Positions 8,343-16,205 of a stretch of DNA of 64,000 nucleotides are shown piece by piece. Origin of the DNA: Terricaulis silvestris. Lineage in GTDB: Bacteria; Pseudomonadota; Alphaproteobacteria; Caulobacterales; Aquidulcibacteraceae. The stretch is taken from contig NZ_CP047045.1 in the NCBI RefSeq assembly GCF_009792355.1, positions 1,240,001 through 1,304,000 on the forward strand, written 5' to 3'. A model generated the notes under the pieces. It did no database searches and had not been told where the DNA came from. It saw only the letters and a list, made by a program, of their open reading frames with translations. The first letter of the stretch is position 1. Each line of letters starts with the position of its first letter. A program made the position numbers and the translations under genes.

Positions 8343-8741
8343 TCAGGCTTTTTTGCTGAGCGCCCGATCGAGCGCCCACGGCCCGCCGCCGGCTGCAGCG
8401 ATGTAGAGGAAGGCGAAGCAGAACAGGATCGCGGCATCGCCCTGGTTTTGCAGCGGGTAGAACGATTGCTGCGCGTGGACCATCCAGTAGGCGACGGCCA
8501 TTTGGCCTGAGAGCACGAATGCGACGGGCCGGGTGAAGAGGCCAAGCGCCAGCAATGCGCCGCCGACCAGTTCGAGCACGCCCGCGATCCACGTCAGCGT
8601 GCCGACTTCCGGCGCTTGCGCGAACATCTCTGTCGGCGGGAAATTCAGCAGCTTTGCGGTGCCGTGCTCCATGAAGAGCAGCGCGCTGACGATGCGGAGG
8701 ATGCTGAGCAGCGGTCCAGAGAATTTATCGAGAAAGCCCAT
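8343..8741 (-). CDS. DoxX family membrane protein
   Basis: The 132-residue product has four hydrophobic helices and the family features LRIVSALLFMEHGTAKL, a WIAGVLELVGG block and LFTRPVAFVL. DoxX-type proteins are small inner-membrane proteins linked to redox and thiol chemistry in some bacteria, mostly uncharacterised. ATG 8741 is preceded by AGGAGAT, a good ribosome binding site, and is preferred to an upstream in-frame ATG at 8780. It is last in the minus-strand run that begins with dnaX, 65 bp after recR. Confidence 0.85.
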   Translation of the reverse strand: MGFLDKFSGPLLSILRIVSALLFMEHGTAKLLNFPPTEMFAQAPEVGTLTWIAGVLELVGGALLALGLFTRPVAFVLSGQMAVAYWMVHAQQSFYPLQNQGDAAILFCFAFLYIAAAGGGPWALDRALSKKA

Positions 8742-8806
8742 ATCGATCTCCTGTGGCGCCACGCTACCGTGAGGCGACATCTGCGGTCGAGCGAAATGAG
8801 TTCCGG

Positions 8807-9418
8807 TTAGGTCGAGCGGCGGCTTTGTAGCGCCGCGAAGAGCGTGCCGTCGTCGAGAAGATCGAGTTCGCCGCCGACGGGGACGCCGTGCGAGAGGCGG
8901 CTGATCGTGATGTTGAGGGAGTGCAGCCGCTCGGCGAGGTAGTGCGCAGTGGTTTGGCCATCGACGGTGGCGGAGAGCGCGAGGATAATTTCGCGCACGC
9001 CGGGTGCGCCGGCGCGTTCGAGCAGGCGCGGGATGCGGAGGTCATCGGGGCGGACGCCGTCCAGCGCTGACAATGTGCCGCCGAGCACGTGGTAGCGGCC
9101 TTTGAAGGCGCCGGCGCGTTCGAGTGCCCAGACGTCGCCGACTTCGGCGACGACGCAGATCAGGCCGTCATCGCGATCGGGCGCCGAGCAGAGCGCGCAC
9201 GGGTCCTGCGTGTCGAGCGCGCCGCAATTGGAGCACGGGCGAACTTTCTCAGCGGCTTCCGAAAGCGCGGCGGCGAGGGGGACCATGAGTTGATCCTTAC
9301 GCTTCATCAGCTGCAACGCCGCACGCCGCGCAGAGCGCGGGCCGAGGCCTGGCACTTTGGCGAGAAGCGCGATCAGCGCTTCTATTTCAGGCGCCGCGAT
9401 GATGGATTTGGTGCGCAT
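8807..9418 (-). CDS. recR: Recombination mediator RecR
   Basis: This 203-residue protein has the RecR order of domains: helix-hairpin-helix ([18 protein letters not shown]), a four-cysteine zinc site ([16 protein letters not shown]) and a Toprim domain ([30 protein letters not shown]). With RecO and RecF it loads RecA onto SSB-coated gaps. The length is normal for the family. It is downstream of dnaX and ybaB as in many bacteria, but here two extra genes lie between ybaB and recR. Confidence 0.97.
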   Translation of the reverse strand: MRTKSIIAAPEIEALIALLAKVPGLGPRSARRAALQLMKRKDQLMVPLAAALSEAAEKVRPCSNCGALDTQDPCALCSAPDRDDGLICVVAEVGDVWALERAGAFKGRYHVLGGTLSALDGVRPDDLRIPRLLERAGAPGVREIILALSATVDGQTTAHYLAERLHSLNITISRLSHGVPVGGELDLLDDGTLFAALQSRRST

Positions 9419-9423
9419 CTTGG

Positions 9424-9744
9424 TCAGCTAGCGCGGGGTCGAATTAAGACGCCCCACTCCGTACATGCGCCGCCGAAAGGCTCTGCAAGTTCCGACAGAT
9501 CTGTCTGCATCCGAGTCACAAACTCGTAGGTTAGAAACTCTTCGATCTGCACGACCAATCCGTCCTCTTGAGCGGTGATGGTTGCCAGGGGGAAAGCGGT
9601 TGCAATGGCGCTTGCGGCCTGCGGAGCAAGGCGGCTGTTGTGAAAATAGATATCGAAGTCAATCTCTGCACGGTTCGCGAAATTAAATCCCGCTTCCCGA
9701 AGTCTGCGCAAGACATCGCCATCCGCGTCTAGCGGCCAATCCAT
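9424..9744 (-). CDS. RraB-like ribonuclease E regulator family protein
   Basis: The 106-residue product fits the RraB fold family (regulator of ribonuclease activity B): [22 protein letters not shown] and the [20 protein letters not shown] helix. In Escherichia coli RraB binds RNase E and reduces mRNA decay; most distant members have no tested function. It starts one base after the stop of a DUF433 gene (TAA-A-ATG), so the two are very probably translated together. The pair sits between ybaB and recR, where two unrelated genes are not expected. Its base composition looks less GC-rich than its neighbours by eye. Confidence 0.7.
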   Translation of the reverse strand: MDWPLDADGDVLRRLREAGFNFANRAEIDFDIYFHNSRLAPQAASAIATAFPLATITAQEDGLVVQIEEFLTYEFVTRMQTDLSELAEPFGGACTEWGVLIRPRAS

Positions 9745-9745
9745 T

Positions 9746-9931
9746 TTAGCAATCCTCGAGGAACGTCACGACCTGATGGCGCGTCACTGAAGGAAAACCT
9801 TCGAGGAAATCATCGATCGTGTCGCCGCCTTCCAGATAATCCAGGAGTGTTTGCACGCGCACGCGCGTCCCTTGGAAGACTGCGGCGCCGCCCATTACAT
9901 CCTGATCGCGATTGATGGCACTTTCCGGCAT
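9746..9931 (-). CDS. DUF433 domain protein
   Basis: The 61-residue product matches DUF433: INRDQDVMGGAAVFQGTRV, a TLLDYLEGGDTIDDFLEGFP middle and a helical end. DUF433 proteins have a winged-helix-like fold and are often the antitoxin of a pair with a PIN-like (DUF5615) partner. No such partner is present; the next gene, one base away, is RraB-like instead. Whether this pair is regulatory or a toxin-antitoxin variant is unknown. Confidence 0.8.
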   Translation of the reverse strand: MPESAINRDQDVMGGAAVFQGTRVRVQTLLDYLEGGDTIDDFLEGFPSVTRHQVVTFLEDC

Positions 9932-9938
9932 GCAGGCC

Positions 9939-10262
9939 TTAGAACGGCATCTTGAAGCCGGGCAGAATCCCTAGACCGCCGCCCAAGCCCTTCATCTCTT
10001 CGTTTTGCGCGTCGTCGAGTTTGCGGCGGGCGTCGTCGTGGGCGGCTTTGATCAGGTCTTCGACGATTTCGCGCTCGTCTTCCTTCATCAGCGATGGATC
10101 GATCGAGAGCGACAGCAGCGCGTTCTTGCCGGAGATGCGAAGCTTCACCATACCGCCGCCGGCGGTGCCTTCGACTTCCATGGCTTCGAGCTTTTTCTGC
10201 GCCTCGTTGATCTTGGCCTGCATGGCCTGCGCCTGGCGCATGATCTGCGAGATGTCTTTCAT
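9939..10262 (-). CDS. ybaB: YbaB/EbfC nucleoid-associated protein
   Basis: The 107-residue protein has the family pattern: an N-terminal helix rich in Gln and Lys (IMRQAQAMQAKINEAQKKLE), the VEGTAGGGMVKLRISG strands and a PSLMKEDEREIVEDLIKAA helix. YbaB/EbfC forms dimers that bind DNA non-specifically or with weak preference. Its ATG overlaps the dnaX stop as ATGA, which is the conserved arrangement in many bacteria. Confidence 0.95.
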   Translation of the reverse strand: MKDISQIMRQAQAMQAKINEAQKKLEAMEVEGTAGGGMVKLRISGKNALLSLSIDPSLMKEDEREIVEDLIKAAHDDARRKLDDAQNEEMKGLGGGLGILPGFKMPF

Positions 10263-12052
10263 CTGTCGGCTTCCTTTTTGCGCGCCGGGGAGGGCGCGGG
10301 CGCATCGCGTTGCGGGAAGGGTGCAACATCGCCGCCGCCGTCTTCAACCGGTTGCGTCACCTTGGCGATTTCCGCGCCGGGAAAATGCTTCAGCGCTTCA
10401 GCAACGAAAGGCTGGCGCTTCAGCTCTTCAAGCGCTCTTGCTTCCTCGCGTTTGCGGCGGTCGGCGAGGCTTTCGATAGGCGCGGTGGATTCGGTGGTGG
10501 AGCGGATGGTCCACTCGAACGGCGTGCGCTCTTCGAGGAACGCTTTGAGCTGGCGCACCAGATCGCGCGGCTGATCGGGATGCGCGATGTAGACGACCTC
10601 GCCCGCCGGCGAGAAGCGCGTGACTTTGAGGCGTTCCAGCGCGAGTTCGAGCTCGATATCGCGTTCCTCTGCGACGGCCTTCGTGACGTCCTCGAACGTT
10701 TGGAACGGAGAATCGACTGTATGCGCGGGAGGCTGCGCTTGGACCGCCGGCGTCTCGCCGGCGGTTTTGTTTGCTACAGGCTGCGCCGGCGCAGCGTTCA
10801 CGGTGGGTGACTTTTGCGCTGACGGCGCTGAACCCGCCGGCGAGACGCCGGCGGTCCAAGACGCGCCATCGCGCAGCAGGCGCGCGGCTTCCTCTGGCGG
10901 CGGCAGCGATTGCGCGGCGCACAAGCGCACCATCGCCATTTCAACAGCGGCGATGGGGTCTGGGGCCTTGCCGGCTTCTTCTAGCGCCTTCAGCAGCATC
11001 TGCCACAAGCGCGAAAGTTGCGCGGGCGAGAGCTGTTCGGCCAAGCCACGCACGCGCTCGACCCAATCGGCCCCACCAATGATGCGGGCATCGGCGCCGA
11101 GCGCTTGAGCGCGCGCGGCTTCGTGACCGACATCGAGGAGATCGCGGAGAATGAGCGTTGGGTCGGCGCCGCTGTCGTATTGGTTGCGTACGTCCGTGAT
11201 CGCGGCCTTGGCGTCCCCTTTGGCGATGGCTTCGAACACGTCGAGCACGCGGCCGCGATCGGCGAGGCCGAGCATGTCGCGCACATCAGCGGCGGAGACT
11301 GATGCGCCGGGCTTTTGCACCAAAGCTTGATCGAGCAAGGAGAGGCCGTCGCGGGCCGAGCCTTCGGCCGCGCGGGCAATCAGAGCGAGCGCATCGGTAT
11401 CGACCTTTACGCCTTCCTTCGCGCAAATGCTGGCGAGGTGTTCGGCGAGCCGCTCGCTATCGATGCGCTTCAGATCGAAGCGTTGGCAGCGCGAGAGCAC
11501 CGTCACCGGCACTTTGCGGATTTCCGTCGTCGCGAAGATGAACTTCACGTGCGGCGGCGGCTCTTCCAGCGTCTTCAGCAAGCCGTTGAAGGCTTGCGTC
11601 GAGAGCATGTGCACTTCGTCGATGATGTAGACTTTGTAGCGCGCCATCACGGGCGCGTAGCGGACGCTGTCCAGGATTTCGCGAATGTCGTTGATGCCGG
11701 TGCGGGAGGCGGCATCCATCTCGAACACGTCGGGATGGCGGCTTTCCATGATGGCCTGGCAGTTCTCGCCCATCGGGTCGAGTTCAACACTCGGGCCATT
11801 GATGGCGCCGGACTTGTAGTTGAGCGCGCGGGCGAGCAGGCGGGCGGTGGTGGTTTTGCCGACGCCGCGGACGCCGGTGAGCATGGTGGCGTGCGGGATG
11901 CGGCCGAGCGCGAAGGAATTGGCGATGGTGCGGACCATCGCTTCCTGGCCGATCAGGTCGGCGAACGTCTTTGGGCGATATTTCCGAGCCAGAACGACAT
12001 AGCCGCCGTCCGGTTCGTCGCCGAAAAGGCCTGGAGAATTGGATTCGCTCAC
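10259..12052 (-). CDS. dnaX: DNA polymerase III subunit gamma/tau
   Basis: The 597-residue clamp-loader ATPase has a Walker A (GVRGVGKTT), Walker B (IIDEVHML) and SRC motif (VLSRCQRFDL). The zinc module that normally follows Walker A is degenerate: only NCQAI remains of the expected four cysteines. After about residue 370 comes a variable Ala/Pro-rich linker, then the C-terminal tau region that contacts the polymerase. Two 26-bp inverted copies of a palindromic element lie inside the linker (10739-10764 and 10834-10859) and are translated as TAGETPAVQ and WTAGVSPAG. ybaB follows with a 4-bp overlap. I see no obvious slippery A-run for frameshifting. Confidence 0.97.
   Translation of the reverse strand: MSESNSPGLFGDEPDGGYVVLARKYRPKTFADLIGQEAMVRTIANSFALGRIPHATMLTGVRGVGKTTTARLLARALNYKSGAINGPSVELDPMGENCQAIMESRHPDVFEMDAASRTGINDIREILDSVRYAPVMARYKVYIIDEVHMLSTQAFNGLLKTLEEPPPHVKFIFATTEIRKVPVTVLSRCQRFDLKRIDSERLAEHLASICAKEGVKVDTDALALIARAAEGSARDGLSLLDQALVQKPGASVSAADVRDMLGLADRGRVLDVFEAIAKGDAKAAITDVRNQYDSGADPTLILRDLLDVGHEAARAQALGADARIIGGADWVERVRGLAEQLSPAQLSRLWQMLLKALEEAGKAPDPIAAVEMAMVRLCAAQSLPPPEEAARLLRDGASWTAGVSPAGSAPSAQKSPTVNAAPAQPVANKTAGETPAVQAQPPAHTVDSPFQTFEDVTKAVAEERDIELELALERLKVTRFSPAGEVVYIAHPDQPRDLVRQLKAFLEERTPFEWTIRSTTESTAPIESLADRRKREEARALEELKRQPFVAEALKHFPGAEIAKVTQPVEDGGGDVAPFPQRDAPAPSPARKKEADR
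10739..10859. repeat. Inverted pair of 26-bp palindromic elements inside dnaX
   Basis: TTGGACCGCCGGCGTCTCGC begins the copy at 10739-10764; its exact reverse complement occupies 10834-10859, with 69 bp between. Each copy is itself a hairpin: CCGCCGGCG, a 3-base loop, CGCCGGCGG. Both lie in frame in the poorly conserved linker of DnaX and so add short Ala/Pro/Gly/Thr peptides. The structure resembles REP-type elements that have entered a tolerant coding region. Confidence 0.8.
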
Positions 12053-12092
12053 CCGCCAAACCTAAGGCTTTCGGCCGGAAATACGACCCCTC

Positions 12093-12114
12093 CGGCAGCG
12101 GCGTAAGGCTGCCG
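12093..12114. other. Short hairpin between dnaX and a divergent kinase gene
   Basis: CGGCAGC at 12093-12099 pairs with GCTGCCG at 12108-12114 across an 8-base loop. It lies in the 110-bp gap between the divergent dnaX and histidine kinase genes and would fall in the 5' leader of dnaX. The role is unknown; it is too short to name. Confidence 0.3.
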
Positions 12115-12162
12115 TTTACCAGAATGGCACTACCACACAGGCAATACTGATATCGCAGAATT

Positions 12163-13593
12163 TTGGGGCGAACCTTGGCAGTGGGCAGTGGGCCAGCGTC
12201 GCACCGCGTGTGGGTGCTCACCGTCCGCCGCTTCGCGGAACTGGCTTGGACCCGCCACGGCCCGGTTCGCTACGTCTCGGTTGGGCTGACGCCCATCCTG
12301 GTCGCACTGTTGACGCCCGGCTGGTGGTGGGCGCTATGCGCGACCGGCGCGATTGTCGGGGCGCTGCTCGACCTGCGAACGCAGGCTGCTTTCACCCGGC
12401 TGTGCGCGCGTTTGGACGATCTCGACGACGCCACCATCCGCGCGGCCGTCAATCGGCACATCTGGTCGCTCGCGGCGATCACGGCGGCCTATGTCGCGCC
12501 GTACGCAGCGCTCGCCTTCGCCCCGCAGCCGGCGCCGTTGATCGGCTTGTTGTTCTGCGCCGGCACAGCACTGATTTGCGCCACGCTTCACGTCATGACG
12601 CCAGCGATGATCGTGCGGACGATCCCCGCTGTAATCGTAGGTCTGGCGATGAACGCCTATGCGTTCGGCTCAGGCTTTTCTGGCGTGGTGCTGGCGATCA
12701 TGGCCGGTTTGCTGGGCGTGAACGCCATCATGGCGGCGCGAGCGGGCGCGGCCAGTTTCGGCGATTTGATCGGCGCACGCCTCAATGCCGAAGCCGCGGC
12801 CGAGGATCTCGAACGGCGCGTTCGGGAGCGCACGACGCAACTCGCCGTCGCCACCAAGCGCGCGCAGGCGGCGAGCAAGGCGAAGTCAATGTTCCTGGCG
12901 AATATGAGCCACGAATTGCGCACACCGCTCAATGCCGTGATTGGTTATGCCGAGATCGTCCAGGAAGATCTGGAAAGCGGTGAGACTGGCAGCAGCGCCG
13001 CAGACCTTGATCGCATTCGCAACGCGGCGAACCACCTGTTGGCGATGATCAACGAAGTGCTAGATCTGTCGCGCATTGAAGCGGGCAGGCTCGATCTTCG
13101 GCCGACGCCGATCGATCTGCATGTGCTGCTGCGCGGCGCAATGGACACGGTGCGGCCGACGGCCACCAAGCAACGCACGGTGTGTCAGGTGAACATTGCG
13201 CCCGGGGTGGAGACGCTGGTCGCCGACGAAACGCGCGTACGCCAGTGCGTGCTGAACCTGCTCTCGAACGCAGCGAAGTTCACGCAGAATGGCGTGGTTG
13301 CGCTTGATGCGCGTGCATGCCGGATCGGCAGTGTGCCGGGCTTTGCAATTTCGGTGAAGGACACAGGGCCGGGCATGAACGCTGAACAACTGGAGCGCCT
13401 GTTCCAGCCGTTCGTGCAGATCGATGCTTCGCATACGCGTGCGCATGACGGCGCGGGCCTGGGCCTGGTGATCACACGACGGCTCGCGCGCGCGATGGGC
13501 GGCGATGTACAAGCGCACAGCAAGCTCGGGCAGGGCTCGACGTTTACGCTCTACCTGCCGGCGAAATCCGCACCGGCGCGGGTCGCGGCTTAG
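12163..13593 (+). CDS. Membrane sensor histidine kinase
   Basis: The product has up to 476 residues. About five or six hydrophobic helices fill residues 30-200, followed by a short coiled linker and the kinase core: H-box SHELRTPLNAVIGYAEI, N-box LLSNAAKFT, G1 DTGPGMN and G2 GAGLGLVI. There is no receiver domain and no obvious periplasmic sensor, so it may sense within the membrane. The start is uncertain: TTG 12163 opens the frame, while GTG 12181 and GTG 12208 are alternatives. It converges on a TetR-family gene and the two stops share TTAG. No response regulator gene is adjacent. Confidence 0.85.
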   Translation: MGRTLAVGSGPASHRVWVLTVRRFAELAWTRHGPVRYVSVGLTPILVALLTPGWWWALCATGAIVGALLDLRTQAAFTRLCARLDDLDDATIRAAVNRHIWSLAAITAAYVAPYAALAFAPQPAPLIGLLFCAGTALICATLHVMTPAMIVRTIPAVIVGLAMNAYAFGSGFSGVVLAIMAGLLGVNAIMAARAGAASFGDLIGARLNAEAAAEDLERRVRERTTQLAVATKRAQAASKAKSMFLANMSHELRTPLNAVIGYAEIVQEDLESGETGSSAADLDRIRNAANHLLAMINEVLDLSRIEAGRLDLRPTPIDLHVLLRGAMDTVRPTATKQRTVCQVNIAPGVETLVADETRVRQCVLNLLSNAAKFTQNGVVALDARACRIGSVPGFAISVKDTGPGMNAEQLERLFQPFVQIDASHTRAHDGAGLGLVITRRLARAMGGDVQAHSKLGQGSTFTLYLPAKSAPARVAA

Positions 13594-14213
13594 CCGCCGA
13601 AGACAAGCTTCACGTACGAGCGATATTGCAAGATTTGGCGCGGCAGCACGCCGGGCTCGTGCAAGCTCTTCGACAGAATGATTGCGCCATCCACCATCGC
13701 CGAGAGCATGTCGGCCATGTCGTCGAGGCTGACGTCGATGCGTGGCGGGTAACGCACGGCGATGGGATCTAGCCGCTCGCGGAATCGTTTGCGCCAAATG
13801 CGGTGGCCTTCCTCCGACATCGTGCGGACTTCGCGGCTGAAAAGGTGATCCTGATAGACGTAGGACGCTACCAGACAGCCAGGATGGCCGTTCGGCAGAT
13901 CGTTGGTGAGATCGGCGAACAGCTTCAGGAAAATGAGAAAGCTATGAAGCGGATCGTCGCTCAGCTCGTCAGCCTGTTTGAACAGGCCGTCGAACACTCT
14001 CCATTCCTCGTCGAGGTAGCGCTGCAGGAGCGCCTTGGCGAGATCGTTCTTGTCCTTGAAGTGGTAGAAGAAGCCTGACTTGGTGATGGCCGCTTCGGCG
14101 ATGATCTCGTCGAGCGAAGTGCCGGCGAAGCCCTTCGCGAGCACCGCGTCTTGCGCGATGTCGAGAATGCGCCCGCGCGTCGCCTCGCCCTTGCTCAAAA
14201 CCTTCACGCTCAT
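13590..14213 (-). CDS. TetR/AcrR family transcriptional regulator
   Basis: The 207-residue protein has an N-terminal TetR helix-turn-helix (RGRILDIAQDAVLAKGFAGT, then ITKSGFFYHFKDKNDL) and a helical ligand domain of the TetR_C type with PGCLVASYVYQD. It is likely a repressor released by a small molecule. Its start faces a 228-bp region that contains a GTACT palindrome (14231-14252), a candidate operator for itself. The downstream plus-strand genes (a 35-residue ORF and a TPR protein) could be regulated from the same region. The ligand is unknown. Confidence 0.9.
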   Translation of the reverse strand: MSVKVLSKGEATRGRILDIAQDAVLAKGFAGTSLDEIIAEAAITKSGFFYHFKDKNDLAKALLQRYLDEEWRVFDGLFKQADELSDDPLHSFLIFLKLFADLTNDLPNGHPGCLVASYVYQDHLFSREVRTMSEEGHRIWRKRFRERLDPIAVRYPPRIDVSLDDMADMLSAMVDGAIILSKSLHEPGVLPRQILQYRSYVKLVFGG

Positions 14214-14230
14214 CTCAAAACCAAACCATA

Positions 14231-14252
14231 AGTACTGTACTGCGAGTACGGT
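14231..14252. promoter_or_regulatory. Candidate TetR-type operator
   Basis: AGTACT (14231-14236) is followed by GTACTGCGAGTAC (14237-14249), a perfect 5-bp inverted repeat with a 3-base centre, so three GTACT half-sites fall within 20 bp. The site lies 18 bp upstream of the TetR gene start, where an autoregulatory operator would be expected. Assignment to this regulator is inference from position. Confidence 0.5.
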
Positions 14253-14441
14253 TCTCTCGCGTCCGTTATCAAACGCAGTCGCGACCCGTTCGTATGTGAC
14301 AGCTGTAACAGCCGAATTTCAAAGCGAAATTAGAAATGTGCGAGAGCCGCACCATGAGTTTTCTATCTCGACGCGGGCCCGAAGAATACACCTTTCGCCA
14401 TCCGGACGCGGTGTCCGGTATCGAAAGCAAGGAATTCAGTC

Positions 14442-14549
14442 ATGTCACGCGGCGTAGCCGTTTTGGTGTCGATCATCGTCTTTTGGCACAGCGGCCTGGG
14501 CGCGCTGAGCAAGGCGTACGTCGCCCACGGCGAACTGCCGTTCGCCTGA
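14442..14549 (+). CDS. Putative 35-residue membrane protein
   Basis: The frame reads MSRGVAVLVSIIVFWHSGLG and ends HGELPFA, with one hydrophobic segment at residues 4-20. AAGGA lies 8 bases before the ATG, a normal ribosome binding site. It sits 32 bp before the TPR gene in the same direction and downstream of the TetR operator region, so it may be the first gene of that transcript. It is too short for a family call and could be chance. Confidence 0.4.
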   Translation: MSRGVAVLVSIIVFWHSGLGALSKAYVAHGELPFA

Positions 14550-14581
14550 TCTGACCCGCTCGCTCCCCCGGAGATTTTCCA

Positions 14582-15919
14582 ATGTTGAAAGACCGCTACG
14601 GCAACGCCGCCTCTACCAAGTCCGAAGCCGCAGTCGCCAGATACAACGAGGCGCTCGACCTTATCCGCGTCTATCGCGGCGATCCGATCGCGGCGCTGGA
14701 TGCGGCGCTTGAGGAAGATCCGGAGTTCGGCGGCGCCTGGGCAGCGCGCGCGGGACTCTTGGTGACCGCGACGGACAAGGCTTATGGCGAAGAAACGGCA
14801 AAGAGCCTCCGCGCCGGCGCTGCCGCCAACTTGAACGAGCGCGACTCTGCGCTGCTGAAAGGCGCGCAAGATTGGGCCGAAGGCCGCTACGCCGACGGCA
14901 CGGCGCGCTTCGCTCGCGTCGCGCAGGAGAATCCGCGCGATGTGCTGGCGCTACAGTACGCGCACGTCGGTTGCTTCTTCCTTGGCCTGCAAAGCGAATT
15001 GCGCGACTGGCCGCTGCAGGCGATGCGCGCGTTCAAGAGCAGTGAGGACGGTTACAGCTACATCCTCGGCATGGCCGCGTTTGGCCTAGAGGAATGCGGC
15101 GACTATGCCCGCGCCGACATCTATGGCCGCCAGGCGGTTGAGATCGATCCGCGCGATGGCTGGGCGGTGCATGCGGTGGCGCACGTCAACGAAATGCGCG
15201 GCGATCTCGATACCGGCATTCCGTGGTTGGCGGACAGCGCGCATCAGTGGGCGCCGGACAGCGGGTTTGCCTATCACAATTGGTGGCACCTCGGGCTTTT
15301 GTACCTCGATCGCGGCGACATCGCCGAAGTGCTGAAGCTGTTCGACGAAAAAGTGCGGCCCAATCCGGATCAGCAGGTCCTGATGGAGTGGCTCGATGCC
15401 TCGGCGATGCTGTGGCGCTTGAAGCTCGAAGGCGTCGACACTGGCGATCGGTTCGCCACGCTGGCGGTATGCTGGGAGCGTGCTGGCGAGGATGCGTTCT
15501 ACGCGTTCAACGATTTGCATGCGATCATGGCCTTCCTCGGCGCCGGCCGCATGGCGGATGCAGAGCGCACGCTGAAGGCGATGCGGCAGGCGGCGGCCGA
15601 TGGCGGCGATAATGGCTACATGACGCGCAAAGTCGGCCTGCCGTTGGCGGAAGCGTTCGTGGCGTTCGAAGCCGGTCGATATGGCGAATGCGTCGAGAAG
15701 ATCGCATCCGTCCGCGGCATCGCGCAGCGATTTGGCGGCAGCCATGCGCAGCGTGACGTTCTCTCGCTAACGGCGCTGCACGCGGCGCTCCGTGGTGGGT
15801 TCGCGCAGACAGCGGAAGCGTTCGCCGCTGAGCGGCTGGCGCACAAGCCGCAAAGTCCTTGGGCCGGGCGCCTCGCGCGCCAAGCCCGTGAGCTGCGTGT
15901 CAAAGAACACGCGGCTTAA
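14582..15919 (+). CDS. TTC38-like tetratricopeptide repeat protein
   Basis: The 445-residue cytoplasmic protein (no signal peptide) is made of helical pairs like those of the TTC38 family: an N-terminal YNEALDLIRVYRGDP region, AWAARAGLL, LALQYAHVGCFFLG, DPRDGWAVHAVAHVNEMRG and SGFAYHNWWHLGLLYLD. TTC38 homologues are widespread, but no molecular function is established. It follows a TetR regulator region and precedes the SRP RNA gene on the other strand. Confidence 0.8.
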   Translation: MLKDRYGNAASTKSEAAVARYNEALDLIRVYRGDPIAALDAALEEDPEFGGAWAARAGLLVTATDKAYGEETAKSLRAGAAANLNERDSALLKGAQDWAEGRYADGTARFARVAQENPRDVLALQYAHVGCFFLGLQSELRDWPLQAMRAFKSSEDGYSYILGMAAFGLEECGDYARADIYGRQAVEIDPRDGWAVHAVAHVNEMRGDLDTGIPWLADSAHQWAPDSGFAYHNWWHLGLLYLDRGDIAEVLKLFDEKVRPNPDQQVLMEWLDASAMLWRLKLEGVDTGDRFATLAVCWERAGEDAFYAFNDLHAIMAFLGAGRMADAERTLKAMRQAAADGGDNGYMTRKVGLPLAEAFVAFEAGRYGECVEKIASVRGIAQRFGGSHAQRDVLSLTALHAALRGGFAQTAEAFAAERLAHKPQSPWAGRLARQARELRVKEHAA

Positions 15920-15921
15920 AC

Positions 15922-15974
15922 CGAACCGGCGGCGGGCGTCCTCCCAACGGCCCCGAGAGTCCGCTGCCGGTTCG
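15922..15974. terminator. Large hairpin between the TPR gene and the SRP RNA, possible terminator
   Basis: CGAACCGGCGGCGG (15922-15935) pairs with CCGCTGCCGGTTCG (15961-15974) with a single mismatch that allows a G-U pair; the loop is 25 bases. Read on the minus strand it follows the SRP RNA and is trailed by GGTTTAAG, a weak U-tract. It may end the SRP RNA transcript and also the TPR gene transcript. Confidence 0.45.
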
Positions 15975-15994
15975 ACGTTTCCATCGGAGAAGGT

Positions 15995-16087
15995 GCAGAC
16001 AGGACGGCGACCCGTACGCAACCCGTTACGGCTGCTTCCTTCCGGACCTGACCGGGTTGGCGGGGCGGCCGTCCGCCGCCTGCCTGC
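15995..16087 (-). ncRNA. ffs: Signal recognition particle RNA (4.5S, small bacterial type)
   Basis: On the minus strand the apical loop reads GGTCAGGTCCGGAAGGAAGC, the conserved SRP54/Ffh-binding domain with its GGAA tetraloop. The stem is supported by AACCCG/CGGGTT around the loop, GGACGGC (16068-16074) against GCCGTCC (16002-16008), and GCAGGCA against TGTCTGC at the base, giving an RNA of about 93 nt. It pairs with Ffh to target membrane proteins to the translocon; YidC, encoded at 29.2-31.1 kb, acts in the same insertion route. Ends are estimated from pairing and from the promoter upstream. Confidence 0.92.
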
Positions 16088-16093
16088 GGCGCT

Positions 16094-16122
16094 GATATCG
16101 CGGTTTCGGGGAACCTCGGCAA
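16094..16122 (-). promoter_or_regulatory. Promoter of the SRP RNA gene
   Basis: On the minus strand TTGCCG (16117-16122) and GATATC (16094-16099) are separated by 17 bp, and the predicted RNA begins 7 bases downstream of the second box. This fits a sigma-70 promoter for a strongly transcribed small RNA. No other candidate in the 16088-16205 stretch was as good by eye. Confidence 0.55.
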
Positions 16123-16205
16123 GGGGCGGAACGCCGCGTCGGGTGAAGCGTTTCTATCGCGAACCCCGGAACTTGGAGGCCGCGCCCAAAGCGTGGAAAC
16201 CGCAA

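Noticed and set aside
9424-9931. Classical DUF433 toxin-antitoxin pair
   Set aside because: The partner gene has no PIN-like or DUF5615 features; it looks RraB-like, so a toxin call is not supported.
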